A DNA stretch of 55,405 nucleotides from Flavobacteriales bacterium 32-34-25 (GCA_002280815.1 NCET01000001.1:1-55405), one strand, 5' to 3'; shown: positions 1 through 10,500, counted from the first letter of the stretch. The notes: generated by a model from the letters alone, not told the origin. Numbers and translations are program-made.

Positions 1-1
1 G

Positions 2-2043
2 TTATTGAATAAACTAAAAATAGATTATGATATAGCTAAAGAACAATATCTAAATATGACACCAAACGAAGAAGAATTCTTAGAAAATTTACCAAGAGCT
101 ACTGACTCTTACAACGACGATTTAGGACAAGATGACAGTTTAAAAGAAGGTAATTTCAACAATCCAGCCAACAAGTCTAACAAGAAATCCAAAACTCCTG
201 TTTTAGACAATTTTGGTAGAGATTTGACCGAAATGGCCGAGGAAGGAAAACTAGATCCTGTTGTAGGACGCGAAAAAGAAATTGAGCGTGTTTGTCAAAT
301 TTTAAGCCGTCGTAAAAAAAACAATCCATTATTAATTGGAGAACCTGGAGTTGGAAAATCAGCTATAGCCGAAGGATTAGCATTGCGTATTATCCAAAAG
401 AAAGTATCTCGAATTCTTTTCAACAAACGCGTTGTAACTTTAGATTTAGCCAGTTTAGTTGCTGGAACTAAATACCGTGGACAGTTTGAAGAGCGTATGA
501 AAGCGGTAATGAACGAATTAGAAAAAAATGACGACATTATTCTTTTCATTGATGAAATCCACACCATTGTGGGTGCAGGTGGCGCTACTGGTTCGCTTGA
601 CGCATCTAACATGTTCAAACCAGCATTAGCCAGAGGCGAAATACAATGTATTGGTGCAACAACATTAGACGAATACAGACAGTACGAAAGACGTTTTCAA
701 AAAATTATTGTAGAACCTACTTCGGTAGAAGAAACAATTACCATTTTGAACAATGTTAAAAACAAATACGAAGACCACCACAATGTAACTTATACTCAAG
801 AAGCTATTGAAGCCTGTGTAAAATTAACCAACCGATATATGTCGGAACGTTTTTTACCAGACAAAGCTATCGATGCATTGGATGAGGCAGGTTCACGTGT
901 TCACATCACTAACATTGAAGTTCCTAAGAAAATATTAGACTTAGAACGTCAATTAGAAGACATTAGAGAATTAAAAAATGCTGTTGTTAAAAAACAGAAA
1001 TACGAAGAAGCTGCTAAACTTCGCGATGACGAAAAACGCATTGAGAAAGATTTAGCTATTGCTCAGGAACAATGGGAAGAGGACGCTAAAAGCAACCGAA
1101 TTGAAGTAACAGAAGACAATGTTGCCGATGTAGTTTCTATGATGACTGGAATTCCAGTAAATCGTATTGCACAAACAGAAAGCAATAAATTAGCCAAATT
1201 ACCACAACTTATCGAAAGCAAAGTGATTGGTCAAAGTGAAGCTGTTGTGAAAATTGCTCGTTCTATTCAAAGAAACCGTGCCGGATTGAAAGATCCAAAT
1301 CGTCCTATTGGTTCGTTTATTTTCTTAGGTCAAACTGGTGTTGGTAAAACACAATTGGCTAAAGTTTTAGCTAAAGAATTATTCGATTCTGAAGATGCTT
1401 TGGTTCGAATTGACATGAGTGAATACATGGAGAAATTTGCTATTTCTCGTTTAATTGGGACGTTTTCAACATGCTTTTACAAGTATTAGACGACGGATTC
1501 TTGACAGACAGTTTAGGTCGAAAAATTGATTTCAAAAACACTATTATTATCATGACTTCAAATGTTGGAGCAAGACAATTAAAAGATTTTGGTCAGGGAG
1601 TAGGTTTTGGAACTGCTGCTAAAGTGGCGCAAGCTGATGATAATTCGAAAAGTATCATTGAAAATGCTTTAAAGAAAACATTCGCTCCTGAATTCTTAAA
1701 CAGAATTGACGATGTAATTGTATTTAATGCATTAGAAAAACATGATATTGATTTGATTATCGAAATCGAATTGAAAAAATTATACGCAAGAGTTGCCGAT
1801 TTAGGATACCAATTGAATCTTTCTGACAAAGCAAAAGCATTTATTGCAGACAAAGGTTTTGATAAGCAATTTGGTGCAAGACCATTAAAAAGAGCCATTC
1901 AAAAGTATGTGGAAGACACTCTTGCTGAAGAAATCATCACTTCAAAAATTACTGCCGGAGATGAGATTTTCATGGATATCGAAGACGGTTCTCAGGAATT
2001 AACTGTAAAAATTCAAAAAACAGGAGAAGCAACTAATCCATAA
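2..2043 (+). pseudogene. clpC: ClpC-type AAA+ unfoldase, 5' partial and disrupted
   Basis: ATP-dependent unfoldase that feeds substrates to ClpP. The frame is open at the left edge, so the N-domain lies outside. Visible are the D1 Walker A (GEPGVGKSAIAEG), D1 Walker B (ILFIDEIHTI), a UVR/coiled-coil middle region and the D2 Walker A (GQTGVGKTQLAK). After RLIG near 1458 the frame shifts and stops at 1489. The expected D2 stretch with pore loop and Walker B (LLDEIEKAHP) is missing, and sequence resumes at DVFNMLLQVLDDG in another frame to the stop at 2043. From family knowledge about 36 codons, roughly 109 bp, are absent. The rest of D2 (sensor 1 TSNVG, C-terminal small domain) is intact. As written, no functional D2 ATPase could be made. 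Assembly error is the likeliest cause. Confidence 0.85.
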
Positions 2044-2064
2044 AACTGCTATCCATTTCATACT

Positions 2065-2099
2065 TAAACCCGTTACGTTTTCATAACATAACGGGTTTA
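2065..2099 (+). terminator. Rho-independent terminator after clpC
   Basis: Eleven-base arms (taaacccgtta / taacgggttta) enclose a 13-nt loop, followed by a short T-rich tract. It lies 21 nt after the clpC stop and ahead of the promoter region of the next gene. Confidence 0.75.
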
Positions 2100-2189
2100 T
2101 TCTTTTAACACAATTGGCAGTAATTTAAATAACAAATAACTACATTTGGCGTTTTAACAAAACAGTCTAAATTTCAATAAAAAATCACA

Positions 2190-3581
2190 ATGAATAAAGT
2201 TGTCGTAGGTAGCGAAGAGTGGTGTTCCTTCCCTGAATTAGGAATCCCAACAATAAAAGCCAGAGTAGATTCGGGAGCAAAAACTTCTGCCCTACACGCT
2301 ATTAATATTGCGCCTTTTATCAAGAATGAATCGAATTGGGTTAAATTCGATATCAATCCTATCCAAAACAACTCTAAAACAATTATTCATTGCGAAGCAC
2401 CTTTGGTAGACAAAAGAATCGTAAAAAGTTCTAGCGGATTTAGAGAACAACGTTATGTTATTCAAACTAATCTAAAAATTGGTGATATCATTTGGCCAAT
2501 AGAAATGACTTTGACCAATAGAGATACTATGGGTTTCCGTATGCTTTTAGGTCGCGAAGCCATGAGCGGAAGAATCCTTGTAGATCCGGAACAACGATTT
2601 TTATTGGGTCAACCCACTTCAGACAGCTTAAAGGAAATTTATAAAAATTCAGAAAAAGCACCTAGCGGTTTACGCATTGGTTTATTAGCCAGCAATCCTG
2701 AATTGTACAGCAACAAAAGAATCATGGAAGCAGGAGAAATGCGTGGTCACGAAATGCACTTCTTGAACATTAAAGAATGTTACATCAAACTAGATGCAAA
2801 AACTCCTGAGATTCATTATCGTGGCGGAAAAATACTAAATCAATTTGACGCCATTATCCCTAGAATTCGACCAAGTATCACCTTTTACGGCTGTGCTTTA
2901 ACACGTCAATTTGAAGCTTTAAAAGTATTTTGCTTAAATTCGGCTACAGCTATAACACAATCGCGAGATAAATTATATTCACTACAATTACTTTTGAATA
3001 GCGGAATTGATATTCCAACAACCGGTTTTGCTAATTCTCCTTTAGACACTGACGATTTAATAAAAATGGTTGGTGGTTCGCCTTTAATCATAAAATTATT
3101 GGAAGGAACTCAAGGAAAAGGAGTGGTTTTAGCCGAAACAAAAAAAGCAGCAGAAAGTGTTATTAATGCTTTCAAAAGTTTGAATGCTAATATTCTTGTT
3201 CAGGAATTTATCAAAGAAGCCAACGGAAAAGATTTACGTCTGTTTGTGGTAGATGGAAAAGTGGTGGCAACTATTCAACGTGAGGCTATGCCTGGCGAGT
3301 TTAGAGCTAACATTCACCTTGGTGGAACAGCCTCAATCATCAAAGCAACTCCAGAAGAGAAAAAAATAGCTATTAAAGCCGCTAAAGCCATGGACTTAAA
3401 AGTAGCAGGTGTAGATATTATTCGTTCTTCTAAAGGTCCTTTATTACTCGAAGTAAACTCTTCTCCTGGTCTTGAAGGAATCGAAACAGCAACCAACAAA
3501 GATATTGCTGGTGAAATGATTAAGGCTATCGAAAAGAATTTCAAATTAGACGCCACAAATTCTAAACCGAAAGAACAATAA
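2190..3581 (+). CDS. rimK: RimB-like protease domain fused to RimK-type ATP-grasp ligase
   Basis: 463 aa. Residues about 1-140 resemble the ATP-dependent zinc protease/RimB family, with a retropepsin-like motif ([15 protein letters not shown]) and a later MLLGREAM segment. Residues about 160-450 are a RimK ATP-grasp ligase: [22 protein letters not shown], the ATP-binding [10 protein letters not shown] loop, [10 protein letters not shown] and metal-binding LEVNSSPG. RimK adds glutamates to the C-terminus of ribosomal protein S6 in proteobacteria and RimB is its partner protease; fusion implies the two act together. The ATG at 2190 follows an A-rich leader. The 3' end overlaps the convergent transporter gene by 20 bp. 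Substrate here is inferred only. Confidence 0.85.
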   Translation: MNKVVVGSEEWCSFPELGIPTIKARVDSGAKTSALHAINIAPFIKNESNWVKFDINPIQNNSKTIIHCEAPLVDKRIVKSSSGFREQRYVIQTNLKIGDIIWPIEMTLTNRDTMGFRMLLGREAMSGRILVDPEQRFLLGQPTSDSLKEIYKNSEKAPSGLRIGLLASNPELYSNKRIMEAGEMRGHEMHFLNIKECYIKLDAKTPEIHYRGGKILNQFDAIIPRIRPSITFYGCALTRQFEALKVFCLNSATAITQSRDKLYSLQLLLNSGIDIPTTGFANSPLDTDDLIKMVGGSPLIIKLLEGTQGKGVVLAETKKAAESVINAFKSLNANILVQEFIKEANGKDLRLFVVDGKVVATIQREAMPGEFRANIHLGGTASIIKATPEEKKIAIKAAKAMDLKVAGVDIIRSSKGPLLLEVNSSPGLEGIETATNKDIAGEMIKAIEKNFKLDATNSKPKEQ

Positions 3582-4410
3582 ATAATATGGATAACAGGGC
3601 TAAAACAAGTCCTGTATAATTCAGCTTTGATAATTTCTCTTTAAAAACAAGAATCCCTACAATACTTCCCAACAAAATAACTCCCATATTCATTCCTGCA
3701 AAAACAGTGGATGGGTTTGTTGAGAAAGCTTGATGTGCTTTCAAATAAAACAATATATTCCCAAAGTTAAAACCACCTACTAATAATCCAAATAGCAGAT
3801 TATTGAACTCAAAAGACTTCTTCTGAACAATGATTTCATATAACACTAAACCAATCATACAAATGAAAGCGATTCCAAAAATAACAAACAAAGAAGTCAC
3901 ATAAGGAATTGCAGTAAAAGCAGCGACTTTTTTGAACAAAATATCAATAATTCCAAAACCGAAGAAAACCAAAATCGGGTATTTTAAATCTGATTTTGTA
4001 TTATCGGAGGTTTTATTCAGCACACAAAACAAAGCCAAAAAACCAATTGTAATTCCGATTAATTTAGCAACCGAAAACACTTCTTTAAAAAGCAACCAAG
4101 CAGCTAAAATAGACACAAACAAGGACAATCTTTGAGCCGCATCGGTTTTTACAATTCCGATATTTTTAATGGAAGCAATTAAAAACAAAAAAACTACAGG
4201 TAGCAAAATCCCCAAAGCCCCATAAAGTAAAAACGGAGCTTCTGTTGTAATTGAGATTACTTCTGGAGAAAAAACAGCATAACAAAGCAACAATGCAAAA
4301 AGATAATTAAACAATACTATTTGCTTTGCATTCGTAGACCATTTTCGAGCAATTTTAAAAATCACTCCTACCGAAACACTACAAATAATACTTAAAAATA
4401 AATACAACAT
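3562..4410 (-). CDS. EamA/DMT-family membrane transporter
   Basis: About 282 aa with roughly ten hydrophobic helices in two repeated halves (for example [18 protein letters not shown] early and [22 protein letters not shown] late), the pattern of drug/metabolite transporters. The [21 protein letters not shown] ending is typical of EamA. Substrate unknown. I chose the ATG at 4410 (MLYLFLSII); an upstream TTG at 4434 would add eight residues but lies almost on the terminator hairpin. It converges on the RimK-fusion gene with a 20-bp overlap. Confidence 0.8.
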   Translation of the reverse strand: MLYLFLSIICSVSVGVIFKIARKWSTNAKQIVLFNYLFALLLCYAVFSPEVISITTEAPFLLYGALGILLPVVFLFLIASIKNIGIVKTDAAQRLSLFVSILAAWLLFKEVFSVAKLIGITIGFLALFCVLNKTSDNTKSDLKYPILVFFGFGIIDILFKKVAAFTAIPYVTSLFVIFGIAFICMIGLVLYEIIVQKKSFEFNNLLFGLLVGGFNFGNILFYLKAHQAFSTNPSTVFAGMNMGVILLGSIVGILVFKEKLSKLNYTGLVLALLSILFIVLSV

Positions 4411-4435
4411 AAAATTAAAAGCTAAAAAACACAAA

Positions 4436-4459
4436 AGCCATCCGACGCGTCGGATGGCT
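4436..4459. terminator. 24-bp perfect palindrome, terminator between two leftward genes
   Basis: Arms agccatccgac / gtcggatggct meet around GC, with T-rich sequence on the right and A-rich sequence on the left, so it can work both ways. It lies between the pit stop and the EamA start, both on the minus strand, and should end the pit transcript. Confidence 0.75.
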
Positions 4460-4482
4460 TTATTTATTTATAAAAAGTTAAT

Positions 4483-5877
4483 TTACAAGAAAATATTTAA
4501 TACATAATAGCAAATAGCTGCTAAAAGTGCCGAAATAGGAATGGTTAAAATCCAAGCCCAAATCAAACTAACGGTTACTCCCCATCGTACTGCCGAAACC
4601 CTTTTAGTTAATCCAACACCAATAATAGAACCTGTCTCCCCATCGTACTGCCGAAACCCTTTTAGTTAATCCAACACCAATAATAGAACCTGTAATAGTA
4701 TGAGTTGTAGATACCGGAATTTTTAAATGCTCCGTAAAATATAAGGTCAAAGCTCCAGCTGTTTCAGCTGCAACCCCTTCAAAAGAAGTTACTTTAGTGA
4801 TTTTAGACCCCATTGTTTTTACAATTTTCCAACCACCACTCAATGTTCCTGCTGCAATAGCCGAATAACACGCTAATGGAATCCATTCGGGCATAATTCC
4901 CGGAGTATCTCCATCAGGCAAAGCCACTTGTAACCAACTAGGCATTGACTCTAAAGCTACTCCTTCTTGATTAATATAAACAATTACTGCTGCTGCAATA
5001 ATACCCATAACTTTTTGAGAATCGTTTCCACCATGTCCTAAACTAAATGCCGCCGAAGATAGTAATTGCATCTTTTTTAGCATTTTCTCCGATTGATGAT
5101 GACTCAAACTACTAAATACCAAACAAAAGGTACTGATTGACAAAACAATAAAACCAACTAAAAGCCATTTTATATTATGAGGCTCAAAAGCGACACTCCA
5201 AAAATGAGATTCAAATCTTGGCTTTTCAATATCATCAATCATCATACTTTTTACAAACCAAATTGTAGCAATCATTAAAACAACAGTGAAAATCTTTGGA
5301 TAAATACTTTTTCTAGCTGCATTTAATAACCAAATTGATATTAAATAAGATGCAATTGCCCCTACTAATGGTGCCAAAAATATAAAAGCGATAATAATCA
5401 TTACACCTGTTGGCAATCCGCCTGGTTTGCCTGGATCGTACCAGTTTACAATATTATACCAATGTCTAGTAATGGTAACACCATCTTCAACAACAGTATA
5501 ATCTGAAAAACCGTGCATATATAAATAGCGTGAGCCACAGCTGCACCAGCAAATCCACCAATTAATGTATGAGAAGAACTTGACGGAATTCCTAACCACC
5601 AGGTTAACAAATTCCAGCAAATAGCAGCAATAACACCTGCTAGAATTACAATCAAATTAATATCAATAGTGTGCGCTGTTTTTGCTACTGTATCAGCTAC
5701 TCCAAAACCAAAAACCCAATAGGCTAAGAAATTAAAAAAAGCAGCCCAAACCACTGCCTGAAAAGGAGTCAATACTTTTGTAGCAACTACTGTTGCAATA
5801 GCATTAGCCGCATCATGAAAACCATTTATGTAATCAAAAATAAGTGCTAAAACTATAATTGTGATAAGTAAAGTCAT
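4483..5877 (-). pseudogene. pit: Pit-family inorganic phosphate transporter, two frameshifts
   Basis: Membrane phosphate permease. The N-terminal part (from 5877) has the family motif FDYINGFHDAANAIATVVATK and SSSSHTLIGGFAGAAVAHAIY. At 5517-5524 a TA-repeat tract carries two extra bases, so the frame leaves at AIY and the natural continuation (MHGFSDYTVVEDG) reads in another frame. The C-terminal half contains FSLGHGGNDSQKVMGII and STTHTITGSIIGVG. It is broken again by a 58-bp tandem duplication, after which the proper ending (to the stop at 4483) is out of frame. Restoring both gives one continuous protein of about 445 aa. It is followed upstream by its usual DUF47 partner. Errors in the assembly or real inactivation are both possible. 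Confidence 0.85.
4578..4693. repeat. 58-bp perfect tandem duplication inside pit
   Basis: Bases 4578-4635 and 4636-4693 are identical. The unit is not a multiple of three and frameshifts the last part of the transporter. Nothing else in the window is duplicated head-to-tail like this. Confidence 0.95.
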
Positions 5878-5906
5878 ACGTGATTACTTCAAAGAATAAA
5901 TTAAAT

Positions 5907-6551
5907 TTAAGAATGTTTAACCGAAATAGATTCTAAAACACTCGCTACACTCTTACATTTGTCTGTAGCTGATTCTAGGATAGATAATACTTCTTTGTAT
6001 TTAATGATGTTCTTAGCGTCGGTTTCATTTTCGAAAATTTCAAAAACCGCTTTGTTATAAACATTATCTGATTTGTTTTCTAACTTAGAAATTTTAGCAC
6101 AAGCCGCTTTAATTTTATGTGCATTTTTAAAATCTCTCAATTCTTTTACCGCAATTTCAATATTTTGACAAGCTTCAAGATTAATCTCTGTCAATTTTCT
6201 AATTGACTTAGTAATCTTATCTACCTGATACAAACGCATAATACTTGAAGCACCATGCAAACGATCGGCAACATTATCAATAGAAGTTACCAAAGAGTGG
6301 ATGTCTTCTCTATCAAACGGAGTAATAAAGTTTCTACTCAGTTCTAAATTAGTCTGACGGGTAATGTCTTCACCTTTTTGTTCTAACTCGTCAATTTTAT
6401 GAAAAAGAACTTCTCTCTCTTTCAAAGGTAGGTTTACAGCTTCGTGTAAATTAGAAGCCAACTCAATCAAATTACTAGAAGCTTCTTCAAAAAGTGGAAA
6501 GAATTTTTTATCCTTTGGTACTAAAAATTGGAAAATACTGTTTATTGACAT
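5907..6551 (-). CDS. DUF47 (PhoU-like) protein, partner of Pit
   Basis: 214 aa, mostly helical. It starts MSINSIFQFLVPKDKKFFPLFEEAS, the usual DUF47 opening, and has ISKLENKSDNVYNKAVFEIFENETD near the C-terminus, where acidic clusters bind metal in PhoU-like proteins. DUF47 proteins sit next to Pit transporters and are thought to control them. The gene is 29 bp upstream of pit on the same strand, so the two form an operon. Length is normal and there is no sign of damage. Confidence 0.85.
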   Translation of the reverse strand: MSINSIFQFLVPKDKKFFPLFEEASSNLIELASNLHEAVNLPLKEREVLFHKIDELEQKGEDITRQTNLELSRNFITPFDREDIHSLVTSIDNVADRLHGASSIMRLYQVDKITKSIRKLTEINLEACQNIEIAVKELRDFKNAHKIKAACAKISKLENKSDNVYNKAVFEIFENETDAKNIIKYKEVLSILESATDKCKSVASVLESISVKHS

Positions 6552-6970
6552 TTTTTACTTTATTTTTTAGAAAGCAAAAATACTTTTTTTTATTTCATGT
6601 TAAAGTTATTTTAAAGATTAATACTCCTAAATCGTGAAATTTTATTCTCTGTACATTCCTTCCTACTATTCGAATAAACTAAAATTTAAAAAGCGACTTA
6701 AATCAGGTTAGAACAAATCCATATATATTTAAAATTTAACCAAAAAAATCAATTGCAGAAATCTAAAAAAACAACAGAACATTAAACCCCTAACCCTTTT
6801 AAAACTACAACTCTTTAAAACCAAAGTTCAAAAAACTCATTCGGCATCGATTATTTTCACAAAAAACAACTTATTCCTAAAAAATTAAATAAGAATCCCT
6901 ATAATTAAAAGTAGTAAAAACATATATTTGCTCTTTTTTTAAAATTATTCACAAAAACCCAATAAAGGTT
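6552..6970. other. Intergenic region between divergent phosphate and threonine operons
   Basis: No gene seen. Very AT-rich. A TATATTTG box at 6923-6930 matches the flavobacterial -7 consensus on the plus strand, but I see no TTTG at the right distance upstream. The promoter of the DUF47-pit operon must lie near 6560-6640 on the minus strand; no clear box was found. Confidence 0.5.
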
Positions 6971-6999
6971 TTTGCTTTTTATAAAAAACTGTATTTTTG
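6971..6999 (+). promoter_or_regulatory. Promoter of the threonine operon
   Basis: TTTG at 6971-6974, 17 nt, then TATTTTTG at 6992-6999 fits the flavobacterial consensus (TTG, 17-23 nt, TAnnTTTG). The expected start site is only a few bases before the leader-peptide ATG at 7009, so the leader would be nearly leaderless. The box at 6923-6930 could give a longer transcript. Confidence 0.65.
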
Positions 7000-7008
7000 G
7001 GAACTCTT

Positions 7009-7095
7009 ATGAAAGACAACAGAATTAAATATCAATCTCCGATAGCAACTCAAATTTGGGTTTCAATTTCTGTTACAACTACTACTACCCCTTAG
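7009..7095 (+). CDS. Threonine-operon leader peptide (28 aa)
   Basis: The ATG at 7009 opens a 28-codon frame ending IWVSISVTTTTTP before TAG. Five consecutive Thr codons preceded by Ile and Val codons, 107 nt ahead of thrA, are what a ribosome-mediated attenuation leader looks like; E. coli thrL is the textbook counterpart. It lies just downstream of a good promoter. A hairpin (7086-7100) overlaps the last Thr codons and the stop. The regulatory role is inferred from composition and position. Confidence 0.7.
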   Translation: MKDNRIKYQSPIATQIWVSISVTTTTTP

Positions 7096-7100
7096 GGGTA
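7086..7100 (+). promoter_or_regulatory. Hairpin over the leader Thr codons and stop
   Basis: taCCCC / GGGGta pair around a TTA loop. A ribosome paused on the Thr codons would cover the left arm. Only a weak T-rich tract follows, so I cannot say whether this hairpin or another structure before 7202 ends transcription. Confidence 0.5.
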
Positions 7101-7201
7101 TTTATCATTACATATAATCCTAAATTTATACATACTTTTTTATTAGAAGAAAGGTGTTGGGTGTATATAAAGTATTGCATTTTTAAAATAAAACAAACAA
7201 A

Positions 7202-9544
7202 ATGAAAGTATTAAAATTTGGCGGAACTTCGGTTGCCAATGCAAAAAATATAAAACTAGTTCTAGATATTGTTCTCAACAAAGCTAAAAAAGACAAACTC
7301 ATTGTAGTGGTTTCTGCCCTTAGCAAAGTAACCGATTTTGTAAGCGAACAAAGCAGTTTATTAAGCCATATTAAAAGAATCATCAACCACCTGGAAACTA
7401 TTTTAGATGGCTGTTTCCTTTTGGGCGAATTATCTGCCAGAACATCTGATACTATTTTAAGTTTTGGCGAATTACTTTCATCATATATTATTGCAGAATC
7501 TTTAAAGCAAAACCTAAAAAACAGTAGTTACAAAGACAGCCGTGAGTTGATTAAAACCAACAACAATTACGGAAAAGCTGCCGTAAACTTCGAAGTAACA
7601 AACTTGTTGACTACTGCCTTTTTTAGTGCAAATGAGTCTCAAGTAGTTGTGATGCCAGGTTTTATCGCTTCTTCTTTAGACGAAATCAATACCACTTTAG
7701 GTCGCGGCGGATCAGATTATACTGCAGCTATTATGGCTGGAGCATTAAACGCTACTGAACTGGAAATCTGGACTGACGTAAACGGAATGTTTACTGCTAA
7801 TCCTAAAATTGTAAAACAAGCCCAGCCAATTGCCTCTATCTCTTATCAGGAAGCGATGGAGTTGTCGCATTTTGGTGCCAAGGTTTTATACCCGCCAACA
7901 ATCCAACCGGTTTTAAGAAAGAACATTCCAATTCATATCAAAAACACTTTCGAACCAGAAGCTGAAGGAACTTATATTTCGAATGTTTCTACTTCCAATG
8001 GAAATCCAGCAAGAGGAATCAGCCATATTGACAACATTACTTTGATTACACTGGAAGGCCCAGGAATGATTGGAGTTTCAGGTTCATCAAAAAGACTTTT
8101 CGAAGTTTTATCTTCCGAAAACATCAATGTAATTTTCATCACTCAGGCTTCTTCTGAGCATTCTATTTGTATCGGAATCTTGAATTCTGATGCCGAAGTG
8201 GCTGAAAATGCAATCAACAAAGCATTCGAAATCGAAATTGCGCAAAACAAAATCGATCCATGCATTGTGGAGAAAAATCTTTGCATCATTGCATTGGTTG
8301 GCGAAAACATGAAAAATCACCAGGGACTAAGCGGAAGAATGTTTAGTACTTTGGGTAAAAATAACGTGAACATCAGAGCGATTGCTCAGGGTGCTTCTGA
8401 AAGAAATATCTCGGCAGTAATTAACGAAAGAGACGTTAAAAAAGCCTTGAATACTTTGCATGAAAACTTCTTCGAGGAAAACACCAAACAGCTGAATTTA
8501 TTCGTGATGGGTGTTGGAAATGTAGGAGAGAAATTCATTGAGCAAATCCACCAACAAAAGAAATTCTTAAAAGAAAATCTAAAAATCAATGTTCGCGTGA
8601 TTGCTTTGTCTAATTCAAGAAAGATGCACTTTGATGACGATGCAATTAATTTAGACTCTTGGCAAGCTGCCCTTGAAAATGGAGAAGCAGCAAACAGAGA
8701 ATTATTTATAGAAAAAGTAGCTGCGTTAAATTTACGTAACTCTATTTTTGTAGATATTACTGCTAATGCTGATGTGGCTGCCACTTACGAACACTTTTTA
8801 AGACAAAGTGTGGGTGTGGTAACTTGTAACAAAATTGCCTGTGCTTCGGCTTATGACAATTATAAAAACCTGAAAAAACTATCAAGACAATACAACGCAC
8901 CATTCTTGTTTGAAACTAATGTGGGTGCAGGATTACCAATTATCGATACGGTTAAAAACCTAATCGCTTCAGGTGATAAAGTGCATAAAATCCAAGCCGT
9001 TTTATCAGGAAGTTTGAACTTTATCTTTAACAATTTTGACGAAAACAACTCGTTCCACGATGTAGTTAAAGAAGCTGGAGTTCAAGGATTTACTGAGCCT
9101 GATCCAAAAATTGACTTAAGCGGAATTGACGTAGCCAGAAAAATTCTGATTTTAATTCGCGAAAGCGGTTACAAAATGGAAATTGAAAATATCGAAAATC
9201 AGGCTTTCTTACCAAAGGAATGTATGGATACTAAAAATAACGAGGAGTTTTTCAAATCGTTAATTACTTACAACAGCCATTTTGAAGGTATTTTGGCGGA
9301 AGCCAAACAAAAAGACAGCAGATTGAAATTTGTGGCTCAGTTTGAAAATGGAAAGGCAAGCGTAGGTTTGCAATTCATCCCAAAAGACCATCCATTCTAC
9401 AACTTAGAAGGAAAAGACAATATCGTTTTATTCTTTACTGATCGTTATGTGGATCAACCTTTATTGATAAAAGGTGCCGGTGCCGGAGCAGCAGTTACGG
9501 CTTCGGGAATTTTTGCCGATGTAATTAGAATTGGAAATGTTTAA
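7202..9544 (+). CDS. thrA: Bifunctional aspartokinase / homoserine dehydrogenase
   Basis: 780 aa. The N-terminal aspartokinase has KFGGTSVAN, GRGGSDYTAAIMAGAL and ELEIWTDVNGMFTANP; two ACT-type segments follow (ITLEGPGMIGVSG, IIALVGENM). The C-terminal homoserine dehydrogenase has the NAD-binding LFVMGVGNVGEKF, VTCNKIA and the GFTEPDPKIDLSGIDVARK catalytic segment. It makes aspartyl phosphate and homoserine for threonine and methionine. The stretch after ALSKVTDF passes straight to VSEQSSLLSHI; family members I remember have about 35 more residues here (total near 815), so an in-frame deletion is suspected, matching neighbouring lesions. First gene of thrA-thrB-thrC. Confidence 0.9.
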   Translation: MKVLKFGGTSVANAKNIKLVLDIVLNKAKKDKLIVVVSALSKVTDFVSEQSSLLSHIKRIINHLETILDGCFLLGELSARTSDTILSFGELLSSYIIAESLKQNLKNSSYKDSRELIKTNNNYGKAAVNFEVTNLLTTAFFSANESQVVVMPGFIASSLDEINTTLGRGGSDYTAAIMAGALNATELEIWTDVNGMFTANPKIVKQAQPIASISYQEAMELSHFGAKVLYPPTIQPVLRKNIPIHIKNTFEPEAEGTYISNVSTSNGNPARGISHIDNITLITLEGPGMIGVSGSSKRLFEVLSSENINVIFITQASSEHSICIGILNSDAEVAENAINKAFEIEIAQNKIDPCIVEKNLCIIALVGENMKNHQGLSGRMFSTLGKNNVNIRAIAQGASERNISAVINERDVKKALNTLHENFFEENTKQLNLFVMGVGNVGEKFIEQIHQQKKFLKENLKINVRVIALSNSRKMHFDDDAINLDSWQAALENGEAANRELFIEKVAALNLRNSIFVDITANADVAATYEHFLRQSVGVVTCNKIACASAYDNYKNLKKLSRQYNAPFLFETNVGAGLPIIDTVKNLIASGDKVHKIQAVLSGSLNFIFNNFDENNSFHDVVKEAGVQGFTEPDPKIDLSGIDVARKILILIRESGYKMEIENIENQAFLPKECMDTKNNEEFFKSLITYNSHFEGILAEAKQKDSRLKFVAQFENGKASVGLQFIPKDHPFYNLEGKDNIVLFFTDRYVDQPLLIKGAGAGAAVTASGIFADVIRIGNV

Positions 9545-9644
9545 AAAAAGTTGCTAAGTCACTAAGCTCCTAAGATTCTAAGAATAGAAAAAAACTTAGA
9601 AACTTAGGAACTCAGAATCTTAGAATCTCAGAAACTATACAAAA
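9545..9644. repeat. Inverted repeats between thrA and thrB
   Basis: Several cctaagattctaag-like segments face cttagaatct-like segments, able to form long imperfect hairpins. Such low-complexity CTAAG-rich spacers are common in Flavobacterium intergenic DNA. No gene here. Confidence 0.6.
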
Positions 9645-10500
9645 ATGAATGAAGTAAAAGTATTTTGCCCTGCAACTATTGCCAACCTTTCCTGCGGATT
9701 TGACGTTCTGGGATTGTGTTTAGACAATGTAGGAGACGAAATGATTGTTCGAAAAACGGCCGAAAAAGGCATTCGCATCACCGATGCTGGAAGAAGTAGA
9801 TGCCGATTTTGGTTTCGAAATCGAAATTTACAAACACATCAAAGCAGGAAGCGGTATTGGTAGTTCGGCGGCTAGTTCGGCAGGAGCTGTCTTTGCGGCT
9901 AACGAATTATTAGGCAATCCATTTACCAGAAAAGAATTGGTGAAATTTGCGATGCAAGGTGAAAAATTAGCTTCCGGAAATGCGCATGCTGACAACGTTG
10001 CCCCTGCCCTTTTAGGCGGATTCACGTTGGTTAGAAGTTCAAATCCTTTGGATATCATTAAAATTGATAGCCCTGACGAATTGTTTGCAACGGTAATTCA
10101 CCCACAAATTGAGTTGAAAACTTCCGATGCACGTTCGGTATTAAAACAAACCGTTTCTCTGAAAAGTGCTATTACGCAATGGGGAAATGTAGGCGGATTA
10201 ATAGCTGGATTGTACACTCAGGATTACGATTTAATCGGACGTTCGCTGCATGACGAAATTGTAGAACCGTTGCGAAGCGTATTGATTCCAGGTTTTGATT
10301 TAATCAAACAATCGGCTTTAGAAAATGGAGCTTTAGGTTCAGGAATTTCAGGTTCTGGCCCTTCAATTTTTGCATTAAGCAGAGGAAAAGCAACCGCCGA
10401 AAAAATTGCCAAAGGCATGAGTGCCGTTTACGATACAATGAATTTACCTTATGAAATTCATGTTTGTAAAGTGAATGACACGGGAATGAGAGTGATTTAG
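9645..10500 (+). pseudogene. thrB: Homoserine kinase, frameshifted by an internal deletion
   Basis: GHMP-family kinase making O-phosphohomoserine. It opens MNEVKVFCPATIANLSCGFDVLGLCLDNVG, and the ATP-binding loop (GSGIGSSAASSAGAVFAA) and the ending SGSGPSIFALS are intact. After GIRIT at about 9783 the frame changes: the first frame runs to 9863 and the main part (from LEEVDADFGFEIEIYKH) reads one frame over to 10500. Total length is about 65 bp short of a normal 306-codon gene, so about 21 codons are missing. As written threonine synthesis would be blocked. Same kind of lesion as in clpC. Confidence 0.85.

Noticed and set aside
1450-1500. Programmed frameshift in clpC
   Set aside because: A coding stretch is missing as well as the frame being changed, so ribosomal slippage could not restore the protein.
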